From Amorphophallus konjac (lineage: Eukaryota > Streptophyta > Magnoliopsida > Alismatales > Araceae), in NCBI GenBank assembly GCA_022559845.1, contig JAHNEJ010000565.1:120485-184484 (forward strand): DNA of 64,000 nucleotides, in the 5' to 3' direction. Positions 55,956 to 64,000 of this stretch are shown in pieces. Position numbers and translations under genes: made by a program. A model generated the notes under the pieces. The model saw only the letters and a program-made list of their open reading frames with translations, was not told where the DNA came from and ran no database searches. The first letter of the stretch is position 1, and every line of letters starts with the position of its first letter.

Positions 55956-57038
55956 AAATGTGTAGAAGAGACGCACTCGGGTGTGTGCGGTGGCCACGTG
56001 AATAGTCAGATGCTCGCCAAAAAGATCATTCGGCAAGGTTTTTACTGGCCCACTATGGAAGAGGATTGTGCTGTCTATGTCCGTAGGTGTGTCAAGTGTC
56101 AACTTCACGCCGATAAAATCCATTCACCATCTTCCTCACTTTATCCAATATCCTCCCCATGGCCTTTCTCCATGTGGGCATTCGACATCATTGGTCCCCT
56201 AGGTGATCCCAATTCCCCCACCAAGCAGAAATCTTTCATCCTTACTGCGACGGAATACTTCACCAAATGGGCCGAAGCTGAAGCTTACGCGGAAATCAAG
56301 GCGTCAACAGTCTGCAAGTTCATCATAAAGAACATCCTCGCCAGATTCGGCATCCCAAGCACGATCGTCACCGACAATGGGCCACAGTTCATTTCTCAGG
56401 ACCTACAGGACCTCTGCAAAAGGTACGCATTTGCATTGCATCATTCATCGCCTTATTACCCACAATGTAACGGCCAAGCGGAGGCCACCAATAAAACATT
56501 GCTCAAAATCATCAAAAAAACCTGCGAGTCTAGTAAGTTTTCAGACTGGCCAGAAAAGCTTATCGAAGCTCTATGGGCCTATCGCACTTCAATCCGTACC
56601 CCCACCGGGCAGACTCCATTTGCCCTTACTTATGGTATGGAAGCGGTAGTCCCGTACGAGACTCTGATCCCTTCTCTCAGGGTACAATTGGATGAGGAAT
56701 TTTCCCTCGGCGATCGTCGTGATTCACTCCTCGCCCAATTGGAACTCTTGGATGAGAAGCGGCTGGCCGCTGCCGAACACGCGCGTGTGTATCAAAATAG
56801 ACTCGCTCGCTTTTACCAAAAGAAAGTCGTTGAGAGAAAATTCAAAGTTGGTGAGATGGTCGTAAAAAGAATTTTTGTCAAACCTGGAGGTCTGCGTTCT
56901 AAACTCCAACCCAATTGGGAAGGACCATTTGTAATTCAAGCCGTGTACCCTGGTAACGCCTACAAGCTAGTCAACGCCGAAGGGACCGAGTTATCCCACC
57001 CTTGGAATGGGTTTTATCTTAAGAAATACTACCCTTAG
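55956..57038 (+). pseudogene. Integrase of Tat-B (intact apart from an upstream TGA)
   Basis: Zinc-finger region EETHSGVCGGHVN and CVKC, then catalytic Asp 68 (MWAFDIIGPL), Asp 131 (TIVTDNGPQF) and Glu 167 (CNGQAEATNKTLL), counted from the Met at 55,983, with a D-35-E spacing. The C-terminal domain has GPFVIQAVYPGNAYKL and ends WNGFYLKKYYP. There is no chromodomain, as expected for Tat. With the exception of the TGA this domain is open and may be nearly functional in sequence. Confidence 0.93.
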
Positions 57039-58806
57039 CACAAACAAAAAAAGTGATGAAAAGATAAAAACATCAAAAACAAAGGAATATTGAAAACCAC
57101 TAAAAATATGGAAAATTCAAAATGCCGATGCCCGGCAGTCACCATATAGTTAAGTCCCTGCATTTAACCTTCATGTTAGGATAGGGCCCATTGAGGCTTG
57201 GTAGGCACCGGGTCTTGGTTTGCCAGAACCGTGGAGATCCCTGTCCGGCCACGTCGGCCTATGCTCGCTCGAAGGAAGCTAACATGTGCTCACTTATGTA
57301 TTTTACTCAAAAAAATCGGTAGCATCACCTACGGTGGGGCCCCACCCAGAAGATCTCCGGAAGCTGTAATCTTTATTCTTTTCCCTTCGACCAAATGAGA
57401 CAGTCGGCGCCCTTAAAACGCTGAGCATGAGAAACCAAAACTCAAACCCCAAAGGCAAGAGTAGGATCCATTTCCTCGAGCATCGATCAGAGCACGAGAA
57501 GAGGGCAGTGTCCCCGTAGGCATACGAAAAGGGAGCCCACAAACGTCAAACGACTATATCTCCCTCACAAAAAGAAATATAAAATCAAAATCAAGAGAAA
57601 AGCCTGGTCGTGACCGTGCCTGTTACGATAAACGGAACCCCTTAAAGCAAAAGTCTGAATCAACAAAAGGGGCCGTGGAATGTAAACGCTCGAGATTTGG
57701 TCCGAAGTTGTCTGAAAGGAAAGAGTTAATGGGCCCTTATTCGCTCGCCGGGTTAACGGTTTTGCCGGTCCTCTCAGGAGGTTTATCCCCTGCGCTCTTC
57801 CTTCTTCCTCTAAAGATGAAGGTTCGATGGAGTTTCTGAAGGATGAAAACTGCCTAGGGTCTGCGACCTTATCTTAATATACACATTTGGTTGCCTACTT
57901 TGAAAAGTAAAAGCTATCGCTGCGAAGGAGTCTCTGTGTTTCTGGCTGGTCAAGACCCCTGTTTACCACCTTGATGTCTTCTTGTTTAACCTCGGGCTTA
58001 GGCCAATGCAAGCGCGTCACCTATGGGTGCGACGGCGTCTGATTCCGGGTCAGCGTCGCGCGGTTGGTCGTTAGGGTTCCAGGGTGGTCCATCATATACC
58101 ATCTAGAGTTGTGAGGAAACAGACCCGGGTCAGACAAATCTTTTACCTCAAACATCTTTTGGGTGAATCCCTGTGGTCGGAAGCAATTGGGAGCCTAAGC
58201 ATGGCATGACGGTATTGTCATCAGGGTAAGTCTTAGGCGGCGGGATCATGATTCGAGGGGTCTAGAGGCCCAAATCAACCTAGATGTGCACTTAGGATAC
58301 CTGGGAGGTTAGTAAGAAACCCCTGTTCTCACGAAGGTTAGGTGCCATTTGGGTGCTTGCCGGGCGTTAGCAATAAAAAAAACTGAGATGATAAAATAAC
58401 AAAAAAATGGAAAAGAGAAAATGTACATATTTCCAAACAAAAAAAATCTTTTTATGATAAAATAAAAAAATATCAAATATAAAAGAGAAAAACAAATCAA
58501 TTTTGCATGATTGCATTTGCGTGCAGCATCTCACTTTAATACCGCTTGCATTCGTGTGCTTGCATGTCGCATTTATCATCACCACTTCTTTCCCTTGCCT
58601 TCGTTAAAATAAAGGCTTGCCCCCTTGACCAGTTATCAAGGACAGTCACAGTGACCATTTGCTTATTGAGCAAGGGGCCAAGTCAGAACAGAAATTCTGA
58701 TTTATTTGTTTCAGTGATATATGCAGGGATTCAGGCAACTGAAGCAAAGGTGAAAAACAAACAAACCGAACCTTGTATTTTATTCCAAAAAACCAAAAAA
58801 ATTACA
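57039..58806. other. Tat-B spacer between integrase and antisense genes
   Basis: No domain or long tandem repeat. A-rich with frequent AAAAT from 58,370 to 58,500. No LTR start was recognised here. It corresponds in position to the repeat-rich 4,245-5,666 spacer of Tat-A but without visible similarity. Confidence 0.5.
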
Positions 58807-61294
58807 TCAAGTTCCGCCCTCTCTCTCTGCATTACTCGTCCCACTACTCTCCGGGTAAAACACTCTCAAAGGTGCTACCCAACTACGAAAAGCGGTACTC
58901 CTACCGCTCTGTACTCCTCTTCCTATTCCCGCATCCCGGCGTTGATCTATGGAAACAGCAGAGAAGCTACCAACACGAAAGCCACGCTCTCGTGCTCTTC
59001 GGTAGCGCTCTTCACCATCTCTCAGCCACTGTTCAGCAAGGCCAAGGCTGATTCGGAGTTCGAATAGTTGGGCCCCCATGGCCCTTCGTTCCTCCCTTTC
59101 AGTCAATCTGTTGGCTCTTTCTCTCTCCACGTCTCTTTCTCTCTCTGCACGTTCTCTCTCACGGTCTTCCCTCTCCAACTGGAGAGTGATCCTCAGTTCC
59201 ACGGCATCCCTAGAGGAGTCGTCATCAGGATGACGCCGCAGTTCCCTCTCCAGTTCTGCTATCCTAGCCTCCTTCTGCGCAGCTTGGCCAAGCGCTTCTT
59301 CTGTCTCCTTTTCCTGCCGAGTGTACCATCTCAGATACACGATAAGGCATAAACAAGGAGAACTTAACACTGAGACTCTTACCTGTATAGAGAGCATCCC
59401 TTCTGCCTCCGTAGCACGCTGCGTGGCGTGAGCAAGTTGCTCATGAAGCAAGTCAAGATCTGAGGTGAGAATCCACAAGCTGGAAGAGGCACCACCTACT
59501 CCCATCGCTGGGGAAGCCGCGCCAATCTGGGCATGCTACGACCGCGTGAATTAGCAGCCAACATCAGGAATCTGAGGATTTAATTACGAACGCGCACTGT
59601 ACACCTACCAAGGCGCTCGTAGCTCCGCGGGCATCGCCCAACTGTTGTTCCATCTCTGCCAAGCGAGTTCGTAAATTCGCTATCATGGCATCCCGGACAT
59701 CCTGCAGCCATACGAGTCAGCATTTCCACCGGAAAACCAAAAAAAAGAGAAAAGGGAGAAAGAAGAAAAGAGAAAAAGGGGAAACCTACCTCCGCAAGTC
59801 CCCGAGGTTGGAGCCGCTCTGCGTACTTTGTCCTATATAGACGCAAGTAGTCCTCGCTATCCCGCGCCTGTGATTCTACAATCGTGCCACCCCATTGCCA
59901 GTCCTCATACTGTTCGGGGAATCGCACGCGCCAGTCAATGCAGGTCGCCGGTCCCCGCGTCTTTCTCCCGACACGAGGTGGCGCAGCTGAATCCACCCAT
60001 TCTTGAGCCAGTCCTAAAGTCCTCATAACTAATCGTAGCCGAAGCGGCTCGATTTCATTTAGGCAGTGCATCCACAGTTCCCGTCCGAACCGGGCACAAC
60101 TTGCTAGAACCCACGGCTGGTCGGCATCGACCATGTCTGAGTAGGGTCTCCAGTTTACCATCGCTACAGGGAACTCCTGTAGCACCCGCCTTAGCACCAT
60201 CAGTTGGTAGGTTAGGGGTGCCGCACTCATGATGGGTTCCCACAGCTTGGCTAGCGGCACCATCGCAGGTCGCCAATGCCGAGCTCTCCCCATAGGGAGG
60301 TAATAATAGCTCCACAGCTGCTCGGCGCAGGTCATCAGAACTTTACAAAAATACAAAAAAATACAAAACAAGCAAAACCAAAAAAAATACCTGGATGAAT
60401 GGTGTGAAACCACTCACAGTCTTCTCACGATCCGTTTCTTGGAATAGGCCTGCAAATAAGTGTGCCAGCATGGCGGCTCCCCAGGCATAGTACCCTACTC
60501 TTTCAAGGTCTGACAGCAGCTCTAGGAAGCAACATTGGATACCATCCCCTTTCGAGCTCAGTACCAATCTCCCCAAAAGGAAGAGGAGAAATCTCCTCAA
60601 ATCTATGTTGCATCTTTCCCAGTCGCCGAAATCTGTGCAGTACACGGCACGGCATCCTATTTCCATCCTTTCCATGAACTCTTTTGAGGATTCATCATCC
60701 CGCCGACGAGTGTCGGTGAGCCCTAATGCATCCATCAGGGACGCCCTAGCTACCGACCTATTTTTCTGACCATCTAGGTCCAAACCCAGTAACTTCTGGG
60801 CACCTTCTCTGTAGTCCGCGTAAGTGACTCCGGTCACTGCCTCGCCCTCTACCTTCAGACTTGTGATCCGGACCACATCCTCCAAGCTGGGCACCATGTG
60901 CCCCCACGGCATCAGGAATGCCCGACTCACTGGGTCCCATCTCTCACACAAGGCTTGGATCAGGACCAGGTCGAGCTGGATCGGCTCGATCCGAAGGAAG
61001 GTACCAAATCCCATCACGTCTAGCCTCGCCTTCTGAAAATCTGGGAGGCCCCTGTACGCTGCTACTACCAACTCCCATAAGATTTGTGATTTCATCACAA
61101 CCTACACATACAAGGAATGGGGGTGAGATTTGGTCAGAAGAAAGGAAGAAAGAATGAAAAAGGGGCAAGAAAACTTGGCTTACGAGTTGTGATTGGGCCC
61201 TTTCGCTGAAGTGCCCTTCAAGGTCTGAAAGCCTGCTGGAACTACTACCACTGGACCTGCTTCTCTTCGAGGAATGGGAAGATTCGCCCTCCAT
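58807..61294 (-). CDS. Antisense PMD protein with C-terminal coiled coil, Tat-B unit 1
   Basis: A six-exon model on the minus strand: 61,294-61,184; 61,101-60,391; 60,340-59,790; 59,701-59,609; 59,526-59,383; 59,313-58,807, all GT-AG, introns 50-90 bp. Exon 1 is Ser-rich and starts MEGESSHSSKRSRSS. Exons 2-3 carry the plant mobile domain: IQALCERWDPVSRAFLMPWG, MVPSLEDVVRITSLKVEGEA, RRFLLFLLGRLVLSSKGDG, GYYAWGAAMLAHLFAGLF, LWSYYYLPMGRARHWRP. The last exons have heptad-like Glu/Arg-rich helices (ERERAERERDVERERANRL). It is antisense to Tat-B pol. I saw no stop inside the exons, so it may be translatable. PMD proteins are nuclear and linked to silencing; function here is unknown. Splice phases need a calculation. 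Confidence 0.72.
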
Positions 61295-61878
61295 CCAACT
61301 CTCAAAATTTTGAACTCCTCCTCTCCCGTAAGAACTCGTGCTCCTCGAGTTAGCTCTCGATATACCTGGGAAAATAAAAGGGACAAGAATTTATAGAAAC
61401 GGAAGGAGTGCGGGCCAAGATTGCCTCCATCACCTGTTAATGATAGCCCTCGCAATGAGGCACCGGCCAAGCGGTCCCATGTGTCGCTTCACCGCTCGCA
61501 CAGGGTGATTGACTGGACGAAGAATAGGACGAATAGCCCCTATGATTGTCTAGGGATACCCTATCATGATTTGGAGGACGTCCGCAAAATTTGACATAAC
61601 ATCCGGGAAAAGGGACTAAGGCCGTCATTATTGACTTCGACGGCAGATTCCTGTGGAAATGGTCACAACAAGACGCGATTCTCCGCTCAGGGCGGAGTCT
61701 CGACAGACCCATCACATGGGAACAGTGCAAAGGAGAAGAAGTGTAGGGAAGAAGGAATGCACAAAAGAACAAATAACAGCAGAAAATCAAATCATTCCAT
61801 TCATAATTCTACATAAGCTGTCACAAACACTACAATCATAGAGAGGTGGCGGGTCCACTAGCTCGCCAATCCTCACCA
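61295..61878. other. Intergenic DNA upstream of antisense unit 1
   Basis: No domain. A TATA-like CTATAAATT lies on the minus strand at 61,396-61,388, about 95 bp upstream of the ATG, but a TTTTCCCAG acceptor-like sequence just after it could mean a 5' untranslated intron. Confidence 0.4.
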
Positions 61879-63157
61879 TCACTCATCTCTCTGGGCACTC
61901 TCCTCCTCTCCCCCGAGGTGAGGGTCCCTCAGAAGCCTCCGGGATCCCCGTACAGTAGCACCTGCCTCGCCTCTGGGCGCCTGCTCCGCAGCAGTAACTC
62001 GCTGCTCCTCCCCTGGCGTGGCGAAGAAGCCACTGGCGGCAAAGCGACCGGACTGGCGGAGTCGCTCCCCGAACTCTCGCGCTCTCTCGTAGCGCGTCTC
62101 CATCCCTCCTAGCCTCTGCACGATGGCCTGAAGGCCCAGCTGGAGCTCCCTCACTTGGGCCTCCATGGCCATCCTCTCGGTCAGATCCCGTTGTCGCTCG
62201 GACCTTCTCTCGACTTTCTCTCTCTCTGCTTCTCTCCTCATCATCTGCAGAAGAACCCTTAACTCCAGGATGTCTGGAGAAGGTCTCTCCTCACCACGAT
62301 GCCGCAGCTCCGCTACAGTCGCCACCCAGGCGTCACGCTCCTCTTCCGCCCGGGTCGCGCGGGCCACCGCACCAGCAAGTTGCTCCCGGAGGGAGGCAAT
62401 CTCGAGAAAAGGGGCCGAGGAACTGGAAGATCCGCCAGCCACTCCCACCGTCGCTGTCTGCTGGGCACACTGGAACAAAATAAACAACGGCCGTCAGTGA
62501 AACTCCAAAATCTGAAGATAAAAGTGCGGCACGTAACTTACCAGGAGCGACAGCTCATGTTGAGCGATGGCCAGCTGCCGCCTAGTCTCTGACAGTTGGG
62601 CGCGCGAGCCGCCGATGCCACGCGTGTCCCCAGCTTGGGGAAGCCCCGCGTAACTCTCTCTCTGCTGCCGCAGGAAGTCGGCACTGTCCTGCACCAGTAC
62701 ACCCCCTTGCTGTCCAGGGAGACGTACGGGCCAGTCCTCGAGCCTCGCCTTGCCGCGACTCTCCCTCCTGACGTGGCTCGGCTCGTCCGCACTCGCCCAC
62801 TCATCGGCTAGACCCAGGGTCCTTGCCATGTCCTGCACCAAGAAAGGGGTCCCACATCAGTCAAAAAGAACACGTCCCCTGTCTAGGACGCGTCCATCAT
62901 TTAAGTGTGACACTCGCCGAACCCTTTCCCCCCTCGCGCGGCTCGCTTCAAACACAAAATGAATTAAAAGAGGAAGAGATCGAAGGACCTACCGGACCGT
63001 GTTCACCTCCTCCCGCGCCCTCGGGTCCCTCGGGGGCCCGAAGCGGCCCTTCCTCCTCCATGGACGCCGTTCCGTGCTCTGGCGCGTCCCTCCTCGGGCG
63101 AGGAGTTCCTCGTCCCTCTCCACCTTCACCATGATCGGGCCCACCGAACTCCATCAA
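61879..63157 (-). CDS. Antisense coiled-coil gene lacking the PMD, Tat-B unit 2
   Basis: Three exons on the minus strand: 63,157-62,993; 62,832-62,542; 62,469-61,879, with GT-AG junctions (donors GTAGGT and GTAAGT). It starts MMEFGGPDHGEGGEGRGTPR, a Gly/Glu/Pro-rich leader with no PMD. Exon 2 (MARTLGLADEWASADEPSHV) matches the LGLAQEWVDSAAPP part of unit 1, and exon 3 (LELRVLLQMMRREAEREKVE) matches the unit 1 coiled coil. It is therefore a paralogue that lost or never had the PMD exons. Open throughout the proposed exons. Function unknown. Confidence 0.6.
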
Positions 63158-63524
63158 TCAAAAGAGGAGGTAAGATGAAAATGGGGCAAGCGAGTTTTGA
63201 CAGAAGGCGGGCTCATTTGCGGGTAAGGCACGGGAGAAAAAAGGCCACCCGACGCTTTAAATTTGAATTCAAAGACTAAGACGCGTCCTCGTGCCTGGAC
63301 GCGCCCAAAAGGAGGAGAAAGGAAATAGAATCCCTCCGTGCAAAGCGTAGTTCCCCGCTGTTCAGGATAAGGTCTCGTGGAGCGTGCCTCGAAGGATAAC
63401 TCAGTGCAAAGAAGAAAGTGTGGGAGAGAGAAAAGTACACACAACACAAGAAAGCCATTTTCATTTCATATAATAGCCGAAAGTACATCATACAGCGAGA
63501 AGGGTGACGTGTACAAGCAACTCT
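63158..63524. other. Intergenic DNA between antisense units 2 and 3
   Basis: No coding call. Contains an imperfect dyad GACGCGTCC-TCGTGCCT-GGACGCGCC near 63,280-63,305, like the palindromes in the Tat-B LTR. Confidence 0.5.
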
Positions 63525-64000
63525 CTAACTCTCACCATCACCCTCCTGGTCATCTCTCTCCTCCCTCCTCTGCCGGGGATCCCTAGGGGGCCTCTGCGAA
63601 CCCTGAGAAGCCGTGCTCGCCTCGCCCTGCGGTGGCACTCCAGCCTCGAAGGCGCGACGACGCTCCTCGACCGAAGAGACCAGATAGCTGCCCATGGAAA
63701 AAGAACCAGACTGACGAAGTCGCGCCCCGCGTTCCTTCGCCCTCTGGTACCGCTCCTCACTCTCCCGAAGCCTCCCCTCCGCCGTGTCGAGACTCAGTCG
63801 GAGCTCCAGCAGCTGGGCCTCCAGAGCCCTCCTCTCGGTCTGATCCCGCTGTCGCTCCTCCCTCTCTCTCTCCCTCTCCTCTCTCTCTCTCATCGCCTCC
63901 CTCCTCGACAGCTCGAGGGCGATCCGCAGATCCAGCACGTCACGAGGGAGCTCCTCAGCCTCCCGTCGACGCTCCTCCTCCAGCTCCACAATCCGGGCGT
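63525..64000 (-). CDS. Antisense coiled-coil gene, last exon, Tat-B unit 3 (continues beyond window)
   Basis: An open frame from the window edge to a stop at 63,525. ELPRDVLDLRIALELSRREA, then Glu/Arg-rich heptads, LSLDTAEGRLRESEERYQRA and GSFSMGSYLVSSVEERRRAF match the last exons of units 1 and 2 in order. The rest lies right of the window, so whether it has a PMD is unknown. Confidence 0.65.
   Translation of the reverse strand, partial: ARIVELEEERRREAEELPRDVLDLRIALELSRREAMREREEREREREERQRDQTERRALEAQLLELRLSLDTAEGRLRESEERYQRAKERGARLRQSGSFSMGSYLVSSVEERRRAFEAGVPPQGEASTASQGSQRPPRDPRQRREERDDQEGDGES

Larger units (their letters stand above)
46100..64000 (+). mobile_element. Tat-B: Tat-lineage Ty3/gypsy retrotransposon with antisense gene cassette (right end outside window)
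   Basis: Order on the plus strand: LTR sequence (to 48,333), primer site, gag, protease with G-patch, RT, two RNase H domains, integrase (ends 57,038). A ~1.8-kb spacer follows, then three antisense coding units (58,807-64,000). Gag to protease is one frame broken only by stops, and RNase H to integrase is one frame with a single TGA, so Tat-B is better preserved than Tat-A. The 3' LTR would lie right of the window. Confidence 0.85.

Noticed and set aside
57039..58806. 3' LTR of Tat-B directly after integrase
   Set aside because: No similarity by eye to the 46,350-48,333 LTR, no polypurine tract and no TG start with a matching end.

Overview
This is repeat-dominated nuclear DNA from a plant, most likely an angiosperm with a large genome. 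I found no ordinary single-copy host gene. The evidence is the set of plant-type transposable elements present (Tat-lineage and chromovirus Ty3/gypsy elements, Ty1/copia, CACTA/En-Spm), plant mobile domain (PMD) proteins, GT-AG introns of 50-100 bp and nested insertions with target site duplications (TSDs).

Layout. (1) 1-18,643: a decayed Tat-type Ty3/gypsy element, Tat-A, on the minus strand. It holds a 3.1-kb 5' LTR (15,534-18,643), primer site, gag, protease (PR), an extra gag-like module, RT/RNase H and integrase. A spacer of ~135-bp tandem repeats follows, then an intron-bearing PMD gene on the opposite strand (1-4,244). The 3' LTR lies left of the window. (2) 18,644-39,203: the right part of a CACTA/En-Spm element on the plus strand (TNP2-like tail with DUF4216, a second transposase-associated gene, a ~180-bp satellite in that gene's last intron, subterminal repeats, decayed terminus). 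A chromovirus, GYP-B (19,640-33,599, minus strand), sits in it with a perfect 5-bp TSD. One GYP-B LTR contains a 2.6-kb solo LTR (20,906-23,517), also with a perfect 5-bp TSD. (3) 39,204-41,209: the gag-to-integrase part of a Ty1/copia element (minus), interrupted by the CACTA element. (4) 41,210-46,100: an LTR and short internal stub of another minus-strand element, a tRNA-related SINE-like piece, a 54-bp inverted repeat flanking a ~400-bp duplication, and a large array of a short motif. (5) ~46,100-64,000: a second Tat-type element, Tat-B, on the plus strand. It has LTR sequence with a palindrome array and tandem repeats, a primer site, gag-PR-RT-RNase H-integrase nearly all in one frame, then three tandem antisense coding units, one of which encodes a full PMD plus coiled-coil protein with six exons.

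Most notable: (a) a motif, AATGTA(T/C)AGACTT, repeated dozens of times in one orientation at three places (17.1, 22.0 and 44.2 kb), two of them inside LTRs of unrelated elements, with longer shared sequence around it; (b) both Tat elements carry antisense PMD genes that keep spliceosomal introns, and in Tat-B the cassette is amplified; (c) seven near-perfect palindromes in the Tat-B LTR, with related dyads beside its antisense genes; (d) a satellite with two dyads per unit in a CACTA intron; (e) a duplicated gag module between PR and RT in Tat-A; (f) MSA-like (MYB3R) sites in the chromovirus LTRs. Nearly all the mobile coding regions are broken by stops and frameshifts.
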